NCBI RefSeq assembly: GCF_954871325.1
Contig: NC_088778.1
Location: forward strand, 31,322,730 to 31,386,729
DNA from: Gordionus sp. m RMFG-2023
Lineage: Eukaryota; Nematomorpha; Gordioida; Chordodea; Parachordodidae
Reading direction: 5' to 3'
DNA: 64,000 nucleotides
Made by a program: the position numbers and the translations under genes. Below, one piece after another: positions 48,473 through 58,559 of the stretch. The notes below the pieces were generated by a model. The model saw nothing but the letters and a program-made list of their open reading frames with translations. It made no database searches and had not been told where the DNA came from. Numbering within the stretch: position 1 is the first letter of the stretch; each line of letters starts with the position of its first letter.

Positions 48473-49425
48473 ATCAAACGAACATAAGAGAACACTCATC
48501 CCACCTCCGTCCGGTTTCTCCACTGTTGAAATCGGGAAAGCAATCACTAAACTGCGTAATAATAAAGCTCCTGGGCTAGATAAAATAAAGTCTCAACATC
48601 TTAAAATAGCACCAAACAATATCCTCCTATCTACTACCTCTCTTTAACAAAATCTGGGATTAAGGTGAAACTCTCAAAGAATGGAATATCTCTTTATTAT
48701 GTAATTTCCCCAAGATAAAAGACCCAAAAAATCAAAGATTATCGCGCGATTGCCTTCACATCTACTGTGTCTAAAATATTCATGGTTCTGATAAAAAAAC
48801 AAAATCATGTCATCTCTGCCAACCTTGCTTCCAAAATATATTTGTGCCTACAGACCAAAGAAAAATACACTAGAACCAATTTTAGCACTAAAAATAATTA
48901 TACAAAAATGTTGAAAATATAAAACTCACGCCTACTTCACTTTTGTTGATTTCAGAGCTTTTGATAATGTAAATCATGATGCTTTACTGAAGACGCTGCT
49001 GGAATGCGGGATTAAATCAAATATAATTCACATATTAAAAAATCATTACACGAATCTTACCGGTTGTATCAAAATCAACAATAAGACATCCCCCCCCCCC
49101 TTTTAAGATTAAGAAAGGTGTGAAACAAGGATGTGTACTTTCACCTCTTCTGTTTAATATCATAATGTATAAAATTATAAATGAAGTCTCGGGACCCGCG
49201 AGTTTAATAGATCTGAGCTCAAACGCAAAGTTACATCTAGAAAATAGGATAATATCATATGCGGATGACATCGCTGTTGCGTCTTTCAGCATCAATGAAA
49301 CGGAAAATCTGTTATACCTACTATAAAATTTAAGTCTAAAAATGGGTTTGAAAATAAATTTTAACAAAACAGTCATTCTTCCTTCCCCTAGTGCAGCCCA
49401 AAATCCAAATATCATAATTGGTGGT

Positions 49426-49858
49426 CGTAACATTTTAGTATTTTATGTAAACTGAATATGTCTATAGAATATAATGTATCGGCCAACAATTATAGTGGTT
49501 GAAAGAATTTAGAGAATAAAATAAATAGTATAAATAAATTAACTACTAATACTTTATTAATTAATATAAATACTAATTACATAATTATAAATAAGAAATT
49601 AAAATAATATAAAAAAATTAAAATTAAAAATTAAGTTCGTAAAATCATTATTTAATCATCTTTCGCATCATAATTTTTCCATTATATATCCTTTTTCTTT
49701 AATCAACATTTGCATAGTCTCAATTTGTATCGAAATTTAATTCTTTTTTCTTGAGTAGCTTTGATTATCTTTCGGCTTCGTAATTTTGTTTAAAAGTAAT
49801 TTGCCTGTCTGGCGTTTTTCTTAATCTAGTAAATTTGCATGTTACAACAATTACAACA
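49426..49858. repeat. LTR, left copy
   Basis: 433 bp, starting CGTAACATTTTAG (the first base is altered from the TGTAACA of the right copy) and ending ATTACAACA. Directly preceded by GTGGT. Confidence 0.94.
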
Positions 49859-50840
49859 CCCTTCCACTTAGATTAGTCCCACCATTCTGCGAGTGATCTC
49901 ATTTCTTCCGATTTTGACTTTACTGATCTTGTTTCTCCACCGAATCTATTTGTCTTAATCTTTAATGTCTTCTAGTTTATAACGACGGCGGTCTATTGTC
50001 TAATATTCTTCACTTCTAAGGACTGTTTGTATCCGATTACAATCTGAAATTCTTGAATCCTTCTGTTTCTTGTCAACCCCTTGTAAACGATTATCTCTTG
50101 ATCTCTATAGGCCATTGACGAACTCGATTCACTTCTGTTATCATGATTCCCGATACATTCTTCTAGCTCTTTTAATTATATTTCGTTTTAATCCCAATAT
50201 CCTAGTCTTTGCTTGTTTCTAACGGTTTCAAGTAACTAATGACTGTAAACCACTGACGATAATTTGTCTGCGAGTAACGATTGTTTCCACGACTTCTTGT
50301 TTCTAAGATCATCGATTTTTTATCCTATACTAAAGTTTTGATAAGCAATTGGCGATAATTTGTCAACGATTAAAGATAGCATCCTGGTCTTGACCACTTG
50401 TTCTACCTAGTCGCTTGTCAAGATATTGACTTTGTCTTAAGATCTCTTATACAATAATGATTTCTTGTCTCTTTTGATCCAAAATAAAAAAATCCGATCT
50501 CTAATTGAGTTCGATTGCGGCATAAATTTTCTAATGACGAAAAGCCGTTTCTCTTTATGAAGATTTTTTGGTTAATCCACAACCTAATATTATATATAAA
50601 CGATTACTTTTAGCTATAACGATCTCTTGTGACGAATTCTTTTTAGTTAAACGACTAATTCTATTCTTTTCCGAATCACTACCATTAATATTAATACCGT
50701 TGTTTTATTGCTCTCATTCTTTGTCTTAGTGTCGATACTCATTTCATACATCCCCTTCCCCCTTTATTTAGAATTTCTTTTCGGAGTTAATTAGACTGAA
50801 TTGTTGAAATTGCCCTGTCGCCTACACTCTCCAACATCAT

Positions 50841-51273
50841 TGTAACATTTTAGTATTTTATGTAAACTGAATATGTCCATAGAATATAATGTTTCGGCCA
50901 ACAATTATAGTGGTTGAAAGAATTTAGAGAATAAAATAAATAGTATAAATAAATTAACTACTAATACTTTATTAATTAATATAAATACTAATTACATAAT
51001 TATAAATAAGAAATTAAAATAATATAAAAAAATTAAAATTAAAAATTAAGTTCGTAAAATCATTATTTAATCATCTTTCGCATCATAATTTTTCCATTAT
51101 ATATCCTTTTTCTTTAATCAACATTTGCATAGTCTCAATTTGTATCGAAATTTAATTCTTTTTTCTTGAGTAGCTTTGAATATCTTTCGGCTTCGTAATT
51201 TTGTTTAAAAGTAATTTGCCTGTCTGGCGTTTTTCTTAATCTAGTAAATTTGCATGTTACCACAATTACAACA
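50841..51273. repeat. LTR, right copy
   Basis: 433 bp, starting TGTAACATTTTAG and ending ATTACAACA, directly followed by GTGGT. Nearly identical to the left copy. Confidence 0.94.
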
Positions 51274-51827
51274 GTGGTAATATTATTAAGATAGTAGATA
51301 AAATTAAATACTTAGGCATATTGTTGGACAACAAGGGCTGCTGTAAAGAAAAAATGAAAATAAGGATACAAAAGGCAAAAGGGACTTTTTACAAGTATAT
51401 GAAAATATGGAAAACAAAGGAAATCTTCGTTTACACCAGACTTAGAATTTTTAATTCTATAATTATCCCCATATTTCTTTTTGGGGGTGACTTATGGGAA
51501 TTTAATAAAGCAGAAAATAGGAGACTCCAATCCTTTATAAATAATTGTCTTAGAATCATAAATGGCTTTTTTTATCCGAAAGTTATATCAAATAATAATT
51601 TATGGAAAACATCTAAACATACTCCGATACACATCACCCTGAGAAAATGCTGCATTCAATTTTTGGCTTATATCATAAGAAATTCGGATCAAAATTTAGT
51701 TCATGATGCCATTACATGGCTTTACATCTATAACAAAAAACAATATATAAAATATAAATCTCTCTGGTACTATAAGACTATTAAAGATGTAATGGAATTA
51801 AATCTAAAATATGAAACAATTCATTAA

Positions 51828-52325
51828 ATTAAACAATTGCAAAAAGTCTATTAAAAAAACTTTTCAGAATAAAAGAAAAATATTTCGAATAAAATATCAC
51901 CTGTGATTAAAATTTCAATCGTCAATATCTTTTTTCCAAATCATAATAGGTGACATTTCTAAATCAGGACAAATAGCAAATTGAATCGGTAAGTACTTTA
52001 TCTTAATTCTTCTATAAAAACTTTAAACTTAAAATCAGCCATAAATCACCCTTAAAGTAATAAACTTAAACTGCAGTAGTTGGGCATAGGCTCTTTTTTT
52101 GCACCCCTCCTTTTGGTTTTTTTAAGCCTATGGACGCCTGCGACATTTTTCGAAATGTTGAGCGTACAAGTACCTGCGACTTGTCCACAAACGTGTGGAG
52201 GGTTCCTCATATTTTTAACTTATACCCAAATTAACTTTTTCCAATTAGATGGAAATGAGGAAAACCTAGCGTAGCTCTGTTGTTACTCAATGACAGAGGG
52301 CAAATGCGCTATATATCACGTATCA
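51828..52325. other. LINE 3' region plus unidentified stretch
   Basis: AT-rich DNA after the LINE stop, then at 52075-52325 a stretch of more balanced composition (CATAGGCTC, CCTATGGACGCCTGCGAC, ACCTGCGACTTGTCCACAAA) ending TATATCACGTATCACGT, where block B resumes. It may be the LINE 3' UTR or a SINE; the open frame at 52080-52274 has no recognisable motif. Confidence 0.4.
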
Positions 52326-52711
52326 CGTAAAATGAAAGAAATAATTTATTTTAAAAAAAAAATGACATAGGAATATACGTTGGATTTATTCAAATCCACA
52401 GAATTAGTTGTCTTTTTAAATCTTCCTGGATTGGATATCTAGTGAATCGAGATCCCTTATAAATGACACTTCCAAGAAAATCGTATTAGAGACTATAAGT
52501 TATAAACTAATTATAGACAAAAAGTATTTTTAGCAAAAAGATGAAATTAAATCAATGTTTAAGTTAATCGATGCATTCAGTGCTATTTGATCATTCCCGA
52601 CATAATAAAAGTGGAAAAGTTTCAAAGTTCCATGTATTGTAGACAGGGTTAGACAGTAAAGTGAAATATTGTATTTAAATTTTAAAACCTTTTTTTTTAT
52701 TTAGTATTTAT
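52326..52711. repeat. Block B resumed (unit 3)
   Basis: Continues exactly where the LINE interrupted: AAAATGAAAGAAATAATTTA through TTCCATGTATTGTAGACAGG. Here the unit keeps the empty site of the LINE found at 38385-39893. It is broken again after ATTTAGTATTTAT. Confidence 0.8.
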
Positions 52712-53458
52712 CTTTAATAGCACGTTGGTCATAGACCTGAATTATATGAAGGCCCATCCTTCATATATTTATGCCAATTTTTTTTACTCAAGGATACCAA
52801 CAAACCTTGTAACCCAGAAGTAAAAGTAAAAAAAGGGTGAGATTACATCCCAGCTGTTTGTATATGTTAGTAATGAGTATAGAAATGGAAAGGAAAGAAT
52901 ATAAGAATAGAAAAATTTCTTTCTTCCAAACATTTAGTTTTTTTATTTAGTATATTTTATTTGAGAATATTGATTTTTTTTTAGAATTGTAGTAAAGCAT
53001 GGTATATTAATAGTAATGAGAAGAAAAAAACGTGTTTTGGAAAAAGTAGGTTATTAATGTAAAAAAATAAATAGCATTCTAAATTAGAAAAAACTTTATT
53101 TATATTGATTAATTTAAAATTCAAAATTTAAAAAAAAATAAAAAAATTTTGGTAAAGTAAAAAAAAAATAAAAGAAAAGAAAAGAAAAGATGGAGGATAA
53201 ATTCAAAATTTTAAAATTTTAAAAGTAAAAAGAAAAAATGGAGGATAAATTAAAGTAAGAAAAAAGATGGAGGAAAAATATAGTATTAGAGATAAAAGGT
53301 TATTAAAAAATAATATGTAATTTTTATAATAATTTGGAAGAAGGTAAAATAAAGGGAGTAATAAAATTATAAAATATATTATTTTCTTAGTTCTAATGTA
53401 TTTGCCATTTTTGTCTATATATATCAATTTATGTTTATATATATTCCATATGATTCTG
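52712..53458. other. Foreign spacer inserted in unit 3
   Basis: Compared with units 1 and 2, the DNA from about 52712 to 55920 is extra. This first part is AT-rich with A-rich runs (several AAAAGAAAAGA and GATGGAGGA repeats near 53180-53275) and has no gene I can support. Confidence 0.5.
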
Positions 53459-53767
53459 TTATGTTTCTAAATTTGGTTCTTTACTAAATTCTTCACTATG
53501 TGCATTATTAAAATCATAATCAGGATTAAGGGTGTATTGAGAGTTGAAAACAAGTAAAAATAAAATTTTTCTACTAATAGCTGGGCATAATTTACTAATA
53601 TGATTTTCATCTATATATTTTTCTTCCTCTTTGGTTAATATATGAAAGTTCATTTCATAATTTTGAATAATGATACATAACCCATATGATCTCCAAGCCA
53701 TTTCAAAATTTTTTCCTCTTGAAAACTTTTTCAATATTCCTCGTAATGCGCTTCGATCAACTCCCAT
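53459..53767 (-). pseudogene. MAF1-like fragment
   Basis: A 102-codon minus-strand frame. Its second half reads LCPAISRKILFLLVFNSQYT and LNPDYDFNNAHSEEFSKEPN, which matches the segment of MAF1 where SRKTLFYL is followed by PDYDF, A...EFS(K/R)EP. MAF1 is a conserved repressor of RNA polymerase III transcription. The first half (from MGVDRSALRGILKKFSRGKN) is not clearly alignable. The frame stops right after EPNLET, so the C-terminal MAF1 boxes are missing (the human protein is about 256 residues). There is no GT splice site at the stop. It is therefore either a captured, truncated copy or one exon of a gene. The other units lack it. Confidence 0.55.
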
Positions 53768-53824
53768 TTTTAAATTCCCATTCCTCTCGGAGTTTATGAA
53801 AATGGGATTAAAGTACTAAACAGA

Positions 53825-55735
53825 AATATTCTAAACCTTAAATTCGATGAAATTGCATGGACACAAGCCTCTTAACTACTAAGATGGTAGGACATGGTAT
53901 CAGATCTCCGTTCAATTTCGCCTTAACAGCCTTCATATCCAGTTGTCTTTTAACAAAAAATATAGTAAATTTTCATTTGATAAAACCCGACTCATCCTAT
54001 AATGTTGCTATCATCGATTGGAAAGCACGGATTATTGCTGATCATCCTCTTCCTGAAACGAATAGGCTGAAGGACTGGGATAGGCTTATCATTGCAATGT
54101 TGAATTATCCTTTCCAGAATGCAATTAGGGGAGACCGGGGTACATTGAGTACAGGGGAACGTTAGGACATTCTAATTATAATTTGAGCTATTATTTTATA
54201 AGACTGGAAATTTGAGCCTAACATAGATAATTTAGTCATACATGATTGGCTAAAAAAGATTTGAAAAATATTTAGTATTTTAATTTTTACAGAAGAAAAT
54301 GTGTTTTGGCATACCAAAAGTAATAAAAAATATTTGCAAACTTTATTGTTTATATTTATAAATAAAGCTTCAAAAATCATAATAAATAGATTTTAGGATA
54401 GCCTAAACCCTATTTTTCAATCTGGCAAACTTTCAGAATTAATCATGAATTAATATGATTTTGGATGATATTTATAAAGTTAGAGGGCTCGGTCATAGTT
54501 GGTCATAGTATACTTGGGACACGCCATTTTAGCTCATTTTATAAACAATTTTATTATTTTATTATTAATTTAGTATTGTGAATAATGAATAATTAATAAT
54601 TAAATACTTATCTTTCGCTATGTTTATGATTAAAAAAAAAATTTTTACATTTTTTTCTTTACAATTATTTTTTCTCCAAAATAAATTTCCTAAATTTTGC
54701 TAAAATTTTTTTTATATAGTTATTGATTATGAATTACAATATTATCAATAAAATCATATGTGTCATAGTCTCTAGTCTTACTGGATTACTGATTAAATTT
54801 ATTTAGACCTCTATTTCACGAGTGTCCCAACTATCACATATGTGTCCCAACGAACACAGAGTCTGTCATAGTTTGACAAAAAAATTTTTTTTTTTAAATT
54901 CAATTTTCTAAAAAAATATAATCTTCATAAAATATATATTAATTATTTCAAATAGCCTATACTTCTGGGATTCAGAAGATGTTTTAATTATTCAGATTAG
55001 TCTATTAATATTAAAATTATTAAGGTTTGAACGAAAAGTGTCCCAACCATCCCCGGTCTCCCCTACTGACCGTCCTTTATTCTCCTTGCTTAATGATTCG
55101 GGAGTTCCTTGAAGCTATTCTCTCAGTTAATATGCAATTACAACTGAACCAAAACGAGCTTACTCACGCTTGATATTGGTTTAAACTGCCTAATAACCCA
55201 ACCCCACACATGTTCAGGATGCAGATCCGCTGTTTTGGGTAATAAAAGACATAGCTTCCCCTGCCGTTCGTATAAAGGGTTTTGTTGGACATAATCTATG
55301 CAATTCAATCATCCTTAGAGTTTTGATCGCTCAAATTCCCTCTATTCTTGAACTTTGCGGTCTTTTCAGATCTGATGGGAAACGGCTTGAAGGGATTTCT
55401 CAAATTCCTTAAAAGCGTGGTCAATAATTGGTCTGGGATTATTTGTGTATTGATCCACTTGTATAATCCAATCAAACCCTTAACATTCTTGAGAAAAAGG
55501 AGTCACTTAAAATGGCTAAATATTCCAAAATTTCTCAAGAATACATTTTCATCCATCATTTCCACTACCCTTACAACTTATGGGAAATGTGCTTTATCAT
55601 TTTTCAAGGAACTTGGCTCTCACATAAGCAAACTTACAGATAAACACGAAGGCTTCTTCTAAAGACAAAGACTCGCCATAGCTTTACACAAGGCTAATTA
55701 CATTAGCATCATAGGCAGCCTCATCCCACAAAATG
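53825..55735 (+). pseudogene. YLDDG/RPDG non-LTR relic 5, split by a TIR element
   Basis: Plus-strand pieces in order: FDEIAWTQAS, GHGIRSPFNFALTAFISSCL, then a 936-bp TIR element, then TDRPLFSLLNDSG, IPSILELCGLFRSDGKRLEG, ISQIP, LVWD, and near the end LTTYGKCALSFFKELGSHIS with RLAIALHKANYISIIGS. These correspond to the post-RT region, the LEP.GL.RSDGKR.DG nuclease-like core, and the C-terminal ET.G....F...LG segment of the family. Stops and frameshifts are present. A poly-C run (about 55766) follows. Confidence 0.78.
54128..55063. mobile_element. Non-autonomous TIR element, GGGGAGACC family, 936 bp
   Basis: Perfect 13-bp termini: GGGGAGACCGGGG at 54128-54140 and CCCCGGTCTCCCC at 55051-55063, flanked by TA on both sides. 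Subterminal repeats of GTGTCCCAAC occur near the right end and CTTGGGACACG in inverse orientation inside. No transposase. It interrupts the LINE relic between AIR and TDRPL. The termini resemble those of the 1697-bp element at 45534. Confidence 0.93.
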
Positions 55736-55989
55736 TTTAATTTTAACTTCAATACTTTTTGTGCCCCCCCCCCTTTTTTTTCTCTTTGTTTTTTTTTCTT
55801 ATTCTAATATATGTATATTGTTCATTGTATATTATATATATTTGTTTTTATGATAATAATAATAACTATAAAATGAATTTTTATAATAAAGAAAAAATAA
55901 AATTATATATGTTTATTTTTGTAAAATTAACATTTTTATAATTTTTATCAATTAATTTAAGTCAATAAATATGAAATATAGTGTAAAAT

Positions 55990-56460
55990 GATGAGAATAA
56001 GGAAGAAAAAGTGAGTCTAGCAAAGGTATGTGGAAAGACGGCCATTTAAACTTTGATAATTCTCTTTAAGGAGAGCTATAGCTTCTAAGAAAGAAGCCTT
56101 CTCGTGGATCACTTGTATGCTTGCGTATATGATATCCCAAATCCTTTAAGAAGGATATAGCAAGCTTACCAAAGGAGGTTAATATAGTGAATATTATTGG
56201 GATAAAGATGTGATCTTCTGATATTTTCGAATATTTGGAAAGGAGTAAACGTCCCAAACCAGAAATTGGGCTCGTTTCCATGGGATCAAGTCGATACCTT
56301 CAGGCCGCTTTCCATCGGATCAAAAATGTCCTGGTGATTCAATTATACCGGATATTTAGGCGGACTTCAATGCTCTCTGGATCAATGATTTTCATTGGGT
56401 GTGCTGGAAATTCGTCCTTTGCACGCTAAGCTCGATGAAAGGATAGGATGGCCTCTTTCA
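55990..56460 (-). pseudogene. YLDDG/RPDG non-LTR relic 6 (unit copy)
   Basis: Minus-strand frames read SDGKRPEGIDLIPWKRAQFL and VWDVY, the nuclease-like core, and then IIFTILTSFGKLAISFLKDL and GYHIRKHT, matching LTTYGKCALSFFKELGSHIS in the plus-strand relic at 55.6 kb. It occupies the unit position equivalent to 24400-25450 and 40220-40715. Confidence 0.75.
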
Positions 56461-57310
56461 TTTTTTTTAGAAATAAATTAAGAAGTATATAGAAATGAAG
56501 TTAAGAGGATATTGGGATAATGGCTGTGGTAGGGTACTTGATATACGTATTGTTGGAAGGCTCGGCTAGAGAATTATGAGTGGATACCAATCTGAAAGCA
56601 CCTTTTATTTTAAGATTTGGATAACTCAATCGATAAAGTTTTTATTTTTTTTCTGAAGAGCGAAGGTGTCTTGTTTTCTTAAAGATAATCTTAATTTGCT
56701 GTGTTAGTGATTTATGTAAAGTTTTGCGGACACCAAGAAAGAAAAAAGATTTTAGCCATTCATTCTCATTATTAAAGTTTAATAGGGAAGATATACAATC
56801 AGCGAAAGATTTAGCAACTAGAATTGCACCTTTGGGGAACCTTGATAATATTTGTGTTTTTTTTAACCTAACTTTTTTTTTAACCTAACCTAACTTTAAA
56901 AAAAAGGCACTAATAAAGAATAAAACTAATTGTTATCTCTAATTTATTTTATTTCATCAAAACATTGTAAATAAAATTTACAGTTATTTTTCTGAATCAA
57001 CTAATCATTATATAGAATTTTACTGAAAAGATAATAAATCGCTAATATTTTAGTTAGAAAAAAATATCAGAGGATAAGATTTGCAACGGTTCAGTTTCGA
57101 AAAAAAAATAGAAGATTTAATTGTACCAACTTATAATATTGAACTTTCTTAGAATATTCCAAAATTTTTTTGGCACAAAGCATTCGGAAAAACTTTAGAA
57201 AATTTTCAAGATACTATTCAAAAAAAAAAAGTAAGCAGAGAAGAGGAGAGGATCATCATTTACTTAATATATTTTTTTTTGGTAAAATCCGATAAATTTT
57301 AAAATTCACG
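56461..57310. repeat. Block D of the repeat unit (copy 3)
   Basis: Homologous to 26568-27300 and 40716-41510. It has a short local duplication of TTTTTAACCTAAC near 56872-56890. No ORF. Confidence 0.7.
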
Positions 57311-57314
57311 CTCA

Positions 57315-58069
57315 AAATTCTAAACCGAGATACGAATATCTTCAAAAAAACTGAAATGGAACAAAACGTTTATGAAATTTTAAACTAAAAACCGAAGCTG
57401 ACCGAACCGCTATACTTAACGGTTCGTAGCCCTGATTATATTTAAAATGGAAAGTTTGTCTGAAGAGAAAAATAATTATTCTTAATTAAAACTTTTCTCA
57501 TATTGGGCAGTTGATTCAAAATGCCTATGTAAAGTGTAAATCCATCAAACTTCAATTAGAATTCGTATTTATAAATTATTATTTTTATTCAAATATCTTA
57601 TTAAATTTCTTTAGGAATCTAGAAGTTATGGACTTGTTAAATTCCAGACAAACAAATTAAGTTTCTTTTAAATAATAATACTAATATATATACAACATAA
57701 ATGCACCTTTTAATAAACTTGTTCCCTAAAATATAGTTATTCTAGGACATCCATTTTAAGAATTAATAGTTGCTTCAATTGCATTAATTAGAAAGATGTT
57801 ATACCTATATAATGATCCAAATAAAATTAAATACGCAAACTTTAAATAGAGAGAATAGTAAAATCTAAAAAAATATAAAATATTTATGGCTTGAAAATGA
57901 ATATAGAATTTCTAGCCAAAGAATGACAAATTGACAGAGTGCATCTTATGGAAGTTTAATCCAATTAAATTTGGATCCTAAAAAATAGCAAATTTTATGA
58001 ATTTGAAATTTTTCACAAAACCCACAAAAAAATTATATAAATTTAATAGTTATATAAATTTTTTTTGGA
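57315..58069. repeat. AACCG-rich repeat and distal upstream block of receptor gene 4
   Basis: 57315-57440 carries ACCGAAGCTGACCGAACCGC and CTTAACGGTTCGTAGCCCTG. The remainder matches 33246-33879 and 41776-42394. No gene seen. Confidence 0.65.
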
Positions 58070-58536
58070 ATGTAAGAATTTATGGCAAATCATAGAGTTA
58101 AAAAAGGTGGATAGATATTAATACCTATTTAATATATATTTAAAATACTAAGATAATTAGAGGCCGATCATCAATTCCTAAAATACTAATATTTTTTTAA
58201 AAATATATTAAATTATAGCATTTTAATATGTTATATAAATTAAAAATTTTGATAATATCAAAAAAATAAATATAAGTTAATTTACCCACGCAACATATAA
58301 TTAATTAAATACATATACATATATACTAGAAATAGAAATCATAATGAAGGTTATTCATCAATTCCGTTTTATATTAAAAATCATTCACTAAATATTTTAT
58401 ATATTTTTACTAATCTTTCTATAATAAGGAATAAATTAGCAATTTGCTTTAATTATGGAAAGTGGCCAAAACATTATCTTTTACAAACTAACATATATTT
58501 CCATTCTGGAGGAAATGGGAAAAAAATATATGTTCT
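58070..58536 (+). promoter_or_regulatory. Conserved upstream block of receptor gene 4
   Basis: Contains ACCCACGCAACATATAATTA (about 58284), AATAAGGAATAAATTAGCAA and TTTGCTTTAATTATGGAAAG. In the TATA region, AACATATATTTCCATTCTGG lacks the AAATACC part seen in the other genes because of a short deletion. Confidence 0.5.
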
Positions 58537-58559
58537 ATGCCAGCAGCAAATGTTTCTAA
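58530..58559 (+). promoter_or_regulatory. Upstream ORF overlapping the start of receptor gene 4
   Basis: An ATG 7 bases before the main start opens a 9-codon frame (MFYASSKCF) that ends inside the gene. Confidence 0.4.

Larger units (their letters stand above)
49426..51273 (-). mobile_element. Non-autonomous LTR retrotransposon, 1848 bp
   Basis: Two 433-bp direct repeats (49426-49858 and 50841-51273) differ at about five positions and are flanked by the 5-bp target repeat GTGGT (49421-49425 and 51274-51278). The 982-bp interior has no ORF of note. The orientation is inferred as minus: on that strand a purine run AAGTGGAAGGG lies immediately before the downstream LTR, whose start is TGTTGTAA, and LTRs end TGTTACA or its mutated form. 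I could not identify a primer-binding site. Low LTR divergence means a recent insertion. Confidence 0.93.
48473..51827 (+). pseudogene. LINE with YADDI reverse transcriptase, split by an LTR element
   Basis: Plus-strand RT read across a few frameshifts: AITKLRNNKAPGLDKIKSQH and LFNKIWD before motif A, FVDFRAFDNVNHDALLKTLL (motif A), KKGVKQGCVLSPLLFNIIMY (motif B), ISYADDIAVASFS (motif C), then MGLKINFNKT. After the LTR element it continues KIKYLGILLDNKGC and LQSFINNCLRIINGF to LKYETIH-stop. Frame is lost at a C run near 49090, and a TAA lies near 49324. The reading frame resumes exactly when the LTR element and one GTGGT are removed. The C-terminal pattern resembles RTE-like elements; clade not certain. 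It is inserted into block B, which resumes at about 52328. Confidence 0.85.

Noticed and set aside
49035-49433. 132-codon minus-strand open frame
   Set aside because: It is antisense to the YADDI reverse transcriptase and has no motif of its own.
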